Part shown: positions 8,334 to 15,736 of the stretch, piece by piece
How the letters are laid out: every line of letters begins with the position of its first letter
Numbering within the stretch: the first letter of the stretch is position 1
NCBI GenBank assembly: GCA_004563195.1
Contig: SFTJ01000024.1
Coordinates: 1 to 36,761, forward strand
From: a bacterium
GTDB lineage: Bacteria > Bacteroidota > Bacteroidia > Bacteroidales > Muribaculaceae
Direction of reading: 5' to 3'
Length of the DNA: 36,761 nucleotides
Notes under the pieces: model-generated
Database searches by the model: none
What the model was told of the DNA's origin: nothing
The model's input: the letters and a program-made list of their open reading frames with translations, nothing else
Translations under genes and position numbers: made by a program

Positions 8334-10520
8334 ATGATGAAGAGATTCTTACTTATTGTGCTGGCATTGTGCCTTGCTGCGGCGGTGGCTCAAGCCAAGC
8401 AAACGATAGTGAAAAGTGGTAAACCAACAGCCCGAATCGTGGCAAATATCGATAACGGCGTAGATAAGCAGGCTGCCGAGTTGCTGCAGGACTTTGTGCA
8501 ACGCATAAGCGAAGCCAAACTGCCCATAGTGAGCGGCAAGTCGGCTAAGGGCGATGTGGTGATAGGTCAGGGCAGCACCGAGGGCCTCACTGAAGACGGT
8601 TTTCGCCTCGCTACGCGCGATGGACGCCTCTACATAAGCAGCGGAGGCGACAAAGGCGCACTCTATGGCGTGGTGACCTTGCTCGAGAACTACCTCGGCG
8701 TGGCTTACTATGCCGCCGGAGCACTCGATGTGCCCTCGATGAGCACTATCGAACTCCCCGACATCAATCACCACGAGAATCCTGCATTCCGCTATCGCCA
8801 ATCGCAAAACTACTCGATGGCAACCGATCCGCTTTATCGCATTTGGTTTCGCCTCGAAGAGCCGAAAGACGAATTTGCCGGCGGCAACTGGGTGCACACC
8901 TTCAATCGCATTCTTCCCTCCGACCGATTTGGCGAAACACACCCCGAATACTACTCATTTATCAATGGCAAGCGCCGCCCCGGGCATGCCAGCCAGTGGT
9001 GCCTGACCAATCCCGAAGTGTTTGAGGCGGCTGCAGCGCAAATCGACTCGATTTTCCGCGCCAATCCCGGCACAAATATGATTTCGGTGAGCCAAAACGA
9101 TGGCAATTTTACCAATTGTCACTGCCCCGAATGTGAGGCTGTAGACGAATACGAAGGCGCCCTCTCGGGCAACTTCATTCGCTTTATGAACCGCCTTGCC
9201 GAGCGATTCCCCGACAAGCAGTTCAGCACGCTCGCCTACCTTTTCACCATGCATCCTCCCAAGCATGTGAAGCCACTGCCCAATGTGAACATAATGCTTT
9301 GCGACATCGACTGCAAACGCGAAGTGCCTCTCACCGACAATGTCTCGGGCCGCGACTTCGTGTCGGCTCTCGAAGGTTGGGCTAAGATTTCGAACAACAT
9401 CTTCGTGTGGGACTACGGCATCAATTTCGACAACTATCTCTCGCCGTTCCCCAATTTCCCCATCATTCAGAAGAATATACAACTCTTCAAGAAGAATCAT
9501 GTCACCATGCACTTCTCGCAGATAGCAAGTTCGCGAGGCGGCGACTTTGCCGAAATGCGCACCTACATGGTGAGCAAACTCATGTGGAATCCCGACCTCG
9601 ACTGCGACTCACTGATGCGCGCATTTATGAACGGCTACTATGGCAAAGCTGCCCCATATATCTATCAATATGAGAAAAAACTCGAGGGCGCATTGCTGGC
9701 AAGCGGCAAAGAATTGTGGATTTACGATTCGCCCGTAACTCACAAGGACGGTATGCTCAATGCCAACTGTCGCCGCGCATACAACGAACTCTTCGACCAA
9801 GCCGAAGCGGCTGTTGCAGGCGAGAAAAAATATCTCGACCGCGTGCGTCTGTCGCGCTTGCCGCTGCAATATTCCGAACTCGAAATAGAGCGCGCACAAG
9901 GCATTAAGGACTACGACGAAGTGGCTCGAAAACTCGACCTATTCGAGAGCCGCGTGAAAGAATATGATGTGCCCACCGTTAATGAGCGCAACAATCACCC
10001 CGTGGACTACTGCAATCTCTATCGTAGCCGTTATCTGCAGCGCCGTGCCGCCAATCTGGCAGCCGACAAGCCGGTGACCTTTAATATCGCACCGTCGAAG
10101 GGCTATGCCAAATTCGGCGCCAAGGCTCTTACCGACGGGTTGTATGGCGGAACCACATTCGTGGAGTCGTGGGTAGGTTGGGAAGGCATCAATGCCGACT
10201 TTGTGGTAGACCTCGGCGAAGAGTGCGACATCCACAGCGTTAGCATCGATTGCTTGCATCAACTCGGAGCATGGATTTTGCTGCCAAAAGGCGTGAAATA
10301 CTCCGTATCGACCGACGGCACCAACTACACCCCACTCGGCGAATACTATCGCCCCGAAGACCGCGACCCAAGCGTGAAATTCGTGGAATTTAAGGTGGAA
10401 AAAGCCGCCCGAGCACGCTATGTCCGCGCCGAAGTGGAAGGCACCATCGAATGCCCGTCATGGCACTACGGCGTAGGCCACGCATCGTGGTTCTTCATCG
10501 ATGAAATAGTGGTGAATTGA
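8334..10520 (+). CDS. Secreted DUF4838 protein with C-terminal discoidin-like domain
   Basis: This 728-residue protein begins with a signal peptide (residues 1-21, ending VAQA). An alpha/beta N-terminal domain like those of GH20/GH67 enzymes spans about 25-140 and ends with GDKGALYGVVTLLENYLGV. The central DUF4838 region follows (WVHTFNRILP, HPEYYSFINGKRR, WCLTNPEVFE, SVSQNDGNFTNCHCPECEA). The C-terminal 150 residues look like an F5/8-type C (discoidin) carbohydrate-binding fold. The family is thought to be glycosidase-like, but the substrate is unknown. Two ATG codons are adjacent (8334 and 8337) and the start could be either. It is a single gene with its own promoter. Confidence 0.88.
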   Translation: MMKRFLLIVLALCLAAAVAQAKQTIVKSGKPTARIVANIDNGVDKQAAELLQDFVQRISEAKLPIVSGKSAKGDVVIGQGSTEGLTEDGFRLATRDGRLYISSGGDKGALYGVVTLLENYLGVAYYAAGALDVPSMSTIELPDINHHENPAFRYRQSQNYSMATDPLYRIWFRLEEPKDEFAGGNWVHTFNRILPSDRFGETHPEYYSFINGKRRPGHASQWCLTNPEVFEAAAAQIDSIFRANPGTNMISVSQNDGNFTNCHCPECEAVDEYEGALSGNFIRFMNRLAERFPDKQFSTLAYLFTMHPPKHVKPLPNVNIMLCDIDCKREVPLTDNVSGRDFVSALEGWAKISNNIFVWDYGINFDNYLSPFPNFPIIQKNIQLFKKNHVTMHFSQIASSRGGDFAEMRTYMVSKLMWNPDLDCDSLMRAFMNGYYGKAAPYIYQYEKKLEGALLASGKELWIYDSPVTHKDGMLNANCRRAYNELFDQAEAAVAGEKKYLDRVRLSRLPLQYSELEIERAQGIKDYDEVARKLDLFESRVKEYDVPTVNERNNHPVDYCNLYRSRYLQRRAANLAADKPVTFNIAPSKGYAKFGAKALTDGLYGGTTFVESWVGWEGINADFVVDLGEECDIHSVSIDCLHQLGAWILLPKGVKYSVSTDGTNYTPLGEYYRPEDRDPSVKFVEFKVEKAARARYVRAEVEGTIECPSWHYGVGHASWFFIDEIVVN

Positions 10521-10529
10521 TAGATTCCC

Positions 10530-10736
10530 GCGGTTAATTAGGCAACTGCGTTGCGGTTATTTGGCATCACCTGGCGGTGATGCGGTTATACGGCAAATAT
10601 TTTTGCGGTTAGTAGGCGGCTGCGCCGCGGTTATTCGGCATCACCTGGCGGTGATGCGGTTATTCGGCAAATATTTTTGCGGTTAATAGGCGGCTGCGCC
10701 GCGGTTATTTGGCATCACCTGGCGGTGATGCGGTTA
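10530..10736. repeat. Nested tandem array of GCGGTTA-linked palindromes
   Basis: About 2.7 copies of a 74-75-base unit start at 10530, 10605 and 10679. Each unit contains three submodules, each beginning with GCGGTTA and carrying a different small palindrome: a G/C one (GCGGC/GCCGC), GCATCACC-TGGC-GGTGATGC, and GCAAATATTTTTGC. The linker is constant while the stems differ. The array begins about 10 bases after the DUF4838 stop codon and no reading frame explains it. Confidence 0.85.
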
Positions 10737-10740
10737 TAGG

Positions 10741-11170
10741 TGTGCAAGGTAACCAACCTGAAAGGTTGAATGCCGAGGGCTTTAGCCCGAGTGCTCTTAG
10801 TCGAGGGGGTAAGCGTTAGCGCAACCCACGGAATGCTGAACATCCCCGAAAAGAGAAAGACGCGAAAGCAGTCGTCAAGGAAGCCGATTTTCGCGTTCTT
10901 CGCATCTTGGTGGGCGGCACGATACCGAGGGTTACGCTTCGCTCCACCCCCGGCTACGAGCCACTCGCTCCGCTCGGGCATTCGACCTTTCAGGTCGTGC
11001 TGCCGGTGATTACGCGGAGATTAAGCAGGTGATTATCATCCTCTCCGAGGCTGTGCGGCGGTTATCGGCGGCGATGGGGATTTTAACACGGATTTTCACA
11101 GAATAGGGCACAGATTTCCACAATAATGTGTTTATCTGTGCCCGGTTTGTGTTATTTGTGTTTATTATTG
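10741..11170. repeat. Composite dispersed-repeat spacer
   Basis: This gene-free stretch contains a run of hairpins (AACCTGAAAGGTT, CGGGCTAAAGCCC-like, GCGTTAGCGC), then a 121-base block at 10888-11008 that recurs at 24093-24211. A CCTC-TCC-GAGG hairpin follows at 11037-11053, and then an ACACGGAT-family copy at about 11088-11165. A small reading frame across the block (MPERSEWLVA on the minus strand) arises from the repeat and recurs in the second copy, so I do not call it a gene. Confidence 0.75.
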
Positions 11171-11182
11171 TTGTTTTGAAAT

Positions 11183-11263
11183 CTTGGAAAAGTGTAAAAT
11201 TTGAGCCAAAAACACCTTGGAAAAGTGTAATAAAACTACGTTTTTTGCCTTGGAAAAGTGTAA
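11183..11263. repeat. Three 15-base direct repeats with exact 33-base period
   Basis: CTTGGAAAAGTGTAA occurs without mismatch at 11183-11197, 11216-11230 and 11249-11263. The starts are exactly 33 bases apart and the 18-base intervals differ. The array lies just beyond the 3' end of the DUF5009 gene. It is too short and too few to be CRISPR. Confidence 0.9.
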
Positions 11264-11305
11264 TTTTTGTGCTTTATTTGCTTGATTATAAATGAAATAA
11301 TTCCT

Positions 11306-12541
11306 TTATACCTTTAGCTTGATATTTAGGCGTTGGAGAATGCCGGTTAGGGTTATTACTACGAGCGAGAAGCAGAGGCAGTTGGCTATGCCGATGATGC
11401 CGTGTGTGAGTACGTCGGGGAGCACTATGCCGGTGATGCTGCTTGCGGCGTAGAAGAGGTAGGGCATGAGGTAGCAAGTGAGTGTGGCAGTGCCGGCGGG
11501 GCGCAGCGGTGTGAACCAGGCGGTGATATTGGCCTCGGCGAGGCAGTGCAGCACGGTGTAGAGCATCACCGAGATGGCGATGATGTAGAATACCCACACC
11601 GGAGTAGCTTCGATTTTGCCTACTATCCAAAAGCGATGCGCGATGAAGCCGAGCAGCACAAATGCAGCCGATGTGATGGCAGCGCGACTTATTTTCCACT
11701 GCAAGGAGCGTTGCATAAGGCGAGCGCTGATGAGTGATAGCAGCATACCACTCATGGTGAGCGCCACGAGCGAGCCGTTGCCAATGTGCAGCAGGCTGAG
11801 CATGCCGTAATAGAAATGCCCTTCGCCGAGAGAGAGTAGCGGCAAGCCGCCGTAGCACTCGCGCAGAGGAGTGTTAGCTATGCTGATAAGCATAAACACG
11901 CCCCAGGCAATGGCTATGCGCTTAATGCTGTTTCGGCAGAAGAAATATGTCATGGCGCACACGAGATAGCTCCAACCTATGAGTCCGAGTATGCTCGAAT
12001 GTGGACTGAAGACGCCGCCTTGAGTATTGCGGAAAGTGAAGATGAGGTAAAGCAGAATGGCGCCGCCGAGGCATCGAGCGGCTATGATGAGACGTCGCTG
12101 CAGTGCATTGGCAGGGCGAGGGTAGAGGTTCCACACTCCTATTATACCCACCACCATAAGAATCCAATATACCCCTATGCTATAAGGCGCATCGGCACCC
12201 ACGCGGGCCTCGGAATTGCCCAAAAAGCAACCCATCACAATGAGTGATAGCGTGCGCGAAAGGATGTGTCCCACGGTGCTCTCTGCCGACAATCCTTTGG
12301 CATATCGGCGCTCAATGGCATAGGGTATCGACATACCCACGGCGAAGAGGAAGCAAGGAAACACCACATCGGCAAGACCCATAAAATCTTCGGCAAATGC
12401 AGCATGTTCGAGCCAATGCGGCACGTCGTGAATTTTCCAGAAATCGTTGACGAAAATCATGGTAAACATAGTGATGGCTCGAAGCATATCGATAGCCGTG
12501 TTGCGTTGAGAAAAATCTGGTAGGGTTGCAGAGGTAGCCAT
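11306..12541 (-). CDS. DUF5009 / YeiB-HGSNAT-like membrane acyltransferase family protein
   Basis: This 411-residue polytopic membrane protein has about ten hydrophobic segments. The N-terminus (RNTAIDMLRAITMFTMIFVND, then ADVVFPCFLFAVGMSIPYAIERR) matches DUF5009 proteins, related to heparan-alpha-glucosaminide N-acetyltransferase and YeiB-like acyltransferases. By analogy it could move an acetyl group across the inner membrane onto a sugar, but the acceptor is unknown. It lies 102 bases downstream of the DUF3298 gene on the same strand with no clear promoter between, so it may be cotranscribed. Confidence 0.82.
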   Translation of the reverse strand: MATSATLPDFSQRNTAIDMLRAITMFTMIFVNDFWKIHDVPHWLEHAAFAEDFMGLADVVFPCFLFAVGMSIPYAIERRYAKGLSAESTVGHILSRTLSLIVMGCFLGNSEARVGADAPYSIGVYWILMVVGIIGVWNLYPRPANALQRRLIIAARCLGGAILLYLIFTFRNTQGGVFSPHSSILGLIGWSYLVCAMTYFFCRNSIKRIAIAWGVFMLISIANTPLRECYGGLPLLSLGEGHFYYGMLSLLHIGNGSLVALTMSGMLLSLISARLMQRSLQWKISRAAITSAAFVLLGFIAHRFWIVGKIEATPVWVFYIIAISVMLYTVLHCLAEANITAWFTPLRPAGTATLTCYLMPYLFYAASSITGIVLPDVLTHGIIGIANCLCFSLVVITLTGILQRLNIKLKV

Positions 12542-12643
12542 GGTGCGTAAATGCTAAATTGCCGAGCGGCTATGTGATGACGCTGTAGGCAATGAGGTTA
12601 TAGAAAAAAGGTGAATAGTGAGGATGAGAGGAGATGAGTGTTA

Positions 12644-13522
12644 TCAGATGTCGTAGAGTTGCTTGCCGTAGTCGCTGAGGCACTCAGAGAGCGTAGCCAC
12701 CGGCACGGGGATTTCGACAGTACCGATAGCCCACGGACCAATCTCGTAGGGGTTGAAGAAGAACACCACTTCATCGCCGGTGAGATAAATCTCATGGCTT
12801 ACGAAAAGGTCGTTGATGAAAATGCCCGATTTTTCAGCCACTTCGTCGAGGCTGGAGCAGAAGTAGTTGGAGAGCAACGATTGCTTCAATATTTCGAGCA
12901 GTTCGGCATCGCAATTATCCTTGAAGAGCGAGCTGAAGTTAGCCACGCGCTTGTTCTTGAGGTCGTAGTTGATGAAACTTGCGAAGTAGCTTGGGTGAGC
13001 ACCGCCGCGATACTCGTCGTGTTCCACTTTGAAAACCACATATTTTTCGCAGAAACCCACCGATTTCACTGAAGTGTTGGTGCTGAGCACGCGAGTGTTT
13101 TCGTCGAACACCGGTTGGAAATCCACCTTTTCGAGAGCATATTCGCCGTAGCCGATAGGGCATGAAATGAAGTCGACAATACAGCTGTCGATAGAAGCCT
13201 TGGGAGTGACAAACGAGTGTGCCAAGATGGTGTCCTGGAGCGACTTAACGTCGGAATCGCCAAAGCGGCGCGGCCATTGCACCGAAATCGAAGCAGTGGT
13301 ATATACCTTTACCGACTTGCCAAAAGTGGTGTCGCCCTTGCATAGATATGCAGCCGAAGCAGTTTTAAATTCTTCGTAGATTTCAAAATTGCTTATATCG
13401 CAGCCGGTAGCGGCATCGCTGGCTTCGATAGCACTTTTGGAGTTGCGACCGGTGCAACTTACAAAGATAATGCCCATTGTGAGCATGGCGAGTAACATCA
13501 AAGAATATTTTCTTAGTTTCAT
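12644..13522 (-). CDS. DUF3298 (RsiV-like) lipoprotein
   Basis: This 292-residue protein has a lipoprotein signal peptide with a lipobox-like end (IFVSC, Cys at about residue 23). Its body matches the DUF4163/DUF3298 pair: GGAHPSYFASFINYDLKNKR near residues 170-190 and a C-terminal FFFNPYEIGPWAIGTVEIPV segment. RsiV of Bacillus, an anti-sigma factor that binds lysozyme, uses the same domain, but here no sigma factor lies nearby and there is no cytoplasmic anti-sigma part. It is probably anchored in the outer or inner membrane facing the periplasm, with unknown ligand. It has its own promoter box at 13559-13566. Confidence 0.85.
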   Translation of the reverse strand: MKLRKYSLMLLAMLTMGIIFVSCTGRNSKSAIEASDAATGCDISNFEIYEEFKTASAAYLCKGDTTFGKSVKVYTTASISVQWPRRFGDSDVKSLQDTILAHSFVTPKASIDSCIVDFISCPIGYGEYALEKVDFQPVFDENTRVLSTNTSVKSVGFCEKYVVFKVEHDEYRGGAHPSYFASFINYDLKNKRVANFSSLFKDNCDAELLEILKQSLLSNYFCSSLDEVAEKSGIFINDLFVSHEIYLTGDEVVFFFNPYEIGPWAIGTVEIPVPVATLSECLSDYGKQLYDI

Positions 13523-13558
13523 TAGGCAAAAAATTGATTTAGTTTATAAATATGTATG

Positions 13559-13589
13559 CAAATATACAACAAAATATATATTATACAAT
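13559..13589 (-). promoter_or_regulatory. Promoter of the DUF3298 gene (ATTG-N19-TATATTTG)
   Basis: On the minus strand TATATTTG (13566-13559) is preceded, after 19 bases, by ATTG, close to the TTTG-N19-TAnnTTTG arrangement. The predicted start near 13553 leaves a leader of about 30 bases. Confidence 0.6.
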
Positions 13590-13590
13590 G

Positions 13591-13610
13591 TTGCTAACCT
13601 TTTTTAGCAA
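13591..13610. terminator. Hairpin after the FtsX-type permease gene
   Basis: TTGCTAA and TTAGCAA form a 7-base-pair stem with a six-base loop immediately after the permease stop codon at 13612. The minus-strand sequence downstream (CATTGTATAA) is not U-rich, so termination is only possible. Confidence 0.4.
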
Positions 13611-13611
13611 T

Positions 13612-14811
13612 TTATTCGTGTAAACGCCAAAGCTTGTTAACATGACGCATAATAGCCACAGCATTTCCTATAGTGATGAGTGCCACTAAGCCTATCACCG
13701 CCACGATGGTGAGTGCTGTAGAGGCGGCTTCGATGCCGAGCGGTTCAAGCATAGGCAGATAGATGAGGCGAGCCACGAAAATCAGCACCAATGCGAGTAT
13801 CAGCACGGCATCATTTACGCGCAGCACCAGGCGAATGTAGTAGCCCGACACCTGCATAGGTGTATAGCCGAGTTGGAGCAGATCCTGCAGTTTCTTGGTG
13901 TTCTTCTGCAAGAGGAGCATAATGCTGAGAATCAGCACAAAGAACGAAAGCAAGCTGATGAGCACACCCACGGCAGCCACCACCGACACAGCTATGGTGA
14001 ACAAGTAGCCCGCCTTGTTGCTATTGGCTTTGTCGCCCGCCACTTCGAAGTTGTGGTCGGCAATGTATTGCTCTATTTTTATGTCGCCCGGGGCATTAAC
14101 CTCCACTATCAAGCGACTTGCGCCCGCTGCAGAACCGCTGCCGAAGCGGCTGTTGCTCCAGTGCATAAATTCCTCGGGCACCAATATGGTGTTGACACGC
14201 GCCGAGAATCCCACAATTCGGCCGCTGAACGACTGCGACAAGCCGTTGCCGCTGATGGTGAATTGCAGCGGAATCATACCCGCCATGCCCTCGCTGATTT
14301 TAGGCATACCCTGAGCGGCGGCAAAGCCGAAATTATAGAGCGAGAGATAATCCTTCGACACGATGACCGGAATCACGGGATTGCTCTCATCGAAGCGCCA
14401 TTCGGCAGAATTGACATCGAGAAACTCCGCCGGAATCGACTCGAAAAAGAGTTGGGTGGTCATGGCAGCGCCCGACGACCCCAGAGCCACGGCGGCGCGC
14501 ACCTCATAGTCGGAAGCAGTGAATCGGCCCACGCGGCGCACCCAGGGTTGGGCCTCGATATCAGCCACTTCAGCCTCCGAAATTTCCGAGCCACCCATCA
14601 GAGCATCCATGCCGGTGACCTTGCGAGTAACCACCAGGTAATCGCTTTTCACAAAACTCTCCTCATCGTTGAAAATGGGTCGGAGGTCGAGATAAAACTG
14701 CAAAGCAATGCCCACAATGATGAGACCTATAAGATTGGCTATGGCAGAACCGCCGAGTTGCATGGAGCTGACGTTTTTGCGAAGCAATTTCGATAACAGC
14801 GATTTTTTCAT
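13612..14811 (-). CDS. FtsX-like ABC transporter permease
   Basis: This 399-residue protein has one transmembrane segment near residues 22-42 (SAIANLIGLIIVGIALQFYL), a long extracytoplasmic domain (about 45-270, MacB-PCD-like), and three C-terminal transmembrane segments (about 275-305, 330-350 and 365-390). This is the MacB/LolE/FtsX topology. Its start codon overlaps the stop codon of the ATPase gene by four bases (ATGA), so both are made together and probably form one complex in the inner membrane. Cargo is unknown; lipoprotein or envelope-stress roles are typical for such pairs. Confidence 0.88.
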   Translation of the reverse strand: MKKSLLSKLLRKNVSSMQLGGSAIANLIGLIIVGIALQFYLDLRPIFNDEESFVKSDYLVVTRKVTGMDALMGGSEISEAEVADIEAQPWVRRVGRFTASDYEVRAAVALGSSGAAMTTQLFFESIPAEFLDVNSAEWRFDESNPVIPVIVSKDYLSLYNFGFAAAQGMPKISEGMAGMIPLQFTISGNGLSQSFSGRIVGFSARVNTILVPEEFMHWSNSRFGSGSAAGASRLIVEVNAPGDIKIEQYIADHNFEVAGDKANSNKAGYLFTIAVSVVAAVGVLISLLSFFVLILSIMLLLQKNTKKLQDLLQLGYTPMQVSGYYIRLVLRVNDAVLILALVLIFVARLIYLPMLEPLGIEAASTALTIVAVIGLVALITIGNAVAIMRHVNKLWRLHE

Positions 14812-15452
14812 AGTGTGAGTTCTTTAATACGGTTAAGACACAGATTATTGCCCACCGATGTGGCAATGATGCCGGCACCGATGCGTTCGGCATGGCTCTC
14901 GATGAGGCGCGCCACTATCTGATTGTTGGCGAGGTCGAGGTGGCTCACCGGTTCGTCGAGCACAATGAAGTCGCACGGCTGGCACAGAGTGCGAATTATC
15001 GCCACGCGCTGCTGCTGACCTATCGACAGGCGTTGCACCGGAGAGTCAACCTTGTCGCTAATGCCCAGAGTGGCAAACATATCGAGGATTTCGCGCTCCG
15101 AGCAGTGATTGGTGAGCTGATTTTTGAGCAGCACATTCTCCAGAGCCGTCAATTCGGGGAAAAGACGCATCTCTTGAGGCAGATAGGCAATTTCGGTGCG
15201 GCGTATTTGGCTCCAACGCTCGGCATTGAGCGGAGCGATGTCGGCGCCGTCGAAAGTTATTTGGCCCGAGTAGTCGGTGCGATAGCCATAGATGTAGCTG
15301 CAGAGCGACGATTTGCCCGTGCCACTCTCAGCTTTTACCATATAGTGCTCGCCTTTTTCGAAGACAAACTCGGTGAGCCATACATCGCTTGCCGTAATCG
15401 GCGCGTCGGCAAACACTTTGGGCAATATGTTATGAAGTTCGATTCGTTGCAT
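14808..15452 (-). CDS. ABC transporter ATPase partner of the FtsX-like permease
   Basis: This has 214 residues from the ATG at 15452; the reading frame stays open upstream but that part is unlike ABC ATPases and crosses a promoter box and hairpin. Visible motifs are Walker A ESGTGKSS (42-49), Q-loop YLPQEM (90-95), signature LSIGQQQR (142-149), Walker B FIVLDEP (162-168) and D-loop SHLD. The H-loop position reads IIATSVGNN instead of the usual TH, so the switch histidine seems to be missing. The four-base overlap with the permease gene shows translational coupling. Confidence 0.88.
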   Translation of the reverse strand: MQRIELHNILPKVFADAPITASDVWLTEFVFEKGEHYMVKAESGTGKSSLCSYIYGYRTDYSGQITFDGADIAPLNAERWSQIRRTEIAYLPQEMRLFPELTALENVLLKNQLTNHCSEREILDMFATLGISDKVDSPVQRLSIGQQQRVAIIRTLCQPCDFIVLDEPVSHLDLANNQIVARLIESHAERIGAGIIATSVGNNLCLNRIKELTL

Positions 15453-15495
15453 CTTGTTTCTTTTCGTGGAAAGTATGTTGTAAATAATTAAGTCG

Positions 15496-15514
15496 ATGCC
15501 CCCGCTTGGGGCAT
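15496..15514. promoter_or_regulatory. Perfect 7-bp hairpin in the ABC ATPase leader
   Basis: ATGCCCC-CGCTT-GGGGCAT forms a perfect G/C-rich stem. It would lie at the very 5' end of the transcript started from the box at 15525-15532, about 45 bases before the ATPase ATG, and could stabilise the mRNA or affect its translation. Confidence 0.55.
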
Positions 15515-15524
15515 ACCTGAGATG

Positions 15525-15532
15525 CAAAATTA
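15525..15532 (-). promoter_or_regulatory. -7 promoter box of the ABC ATPase-permease operon (TAATTTTG)
   Basis: The minus strand reads TAATTTTG, matching TAnnTTTG. The predicted start near 15518 is consistent with translation from 15452 and not from the upstream part of the frame. Confidence 0.5.
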
Positions 15533-15667
15533 CTAAATTAATTGAAATAACTCGCCACGATGCGGCATATTTCACACGAGCCTCAGCCAAGGGTGAGATT
15601 TTGGGCATGCTGCCGATGGCAAAATGCTGTTTCTCGTGCTTGTCGGGCAATAATTTTGTTAGAAAAA

Positions 15668-15701
15668 TTTGCGAAAATAAAGAATAAAGTGCTTATCTTT
15701 G
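15668..15701 (+). promoter_or_regulatory. Promoter of the aminotransferase gene (TTTG ... TATCTTTG)
   Basis: TATCTTTG at 15694-15701 is preceded by TTTG at 15668-15671 with a 22-base gap, slightly longer than usual. It predicts a leader of about 30 bases before the ATG at 15737. Confidence 0.6.
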
Positions 15702-15736
15702 CACGATGAAAAGAACCTAAAAATCATCAGCATAAT

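Noticed and set aside
10715..10981. Small minus-strand protein (MPERSEWLVA...) and its relative at 23936-24223
   Set aside because: The frames exist only inside the dispersed hairpin element; the rest of each frame diverges and there is no promoter.
11183..11263. CRISPR array
   Set aside because: Only three repeats of 15 bases with 18-base intervals, and no cas genes in the window.
15453..15650. 66-residue N-terminal extension of the ABC ATPase
   Set aside because: It has no similarity to ABC ATPases and would run across the promoter box at 15525 and the hairpin at 15496.
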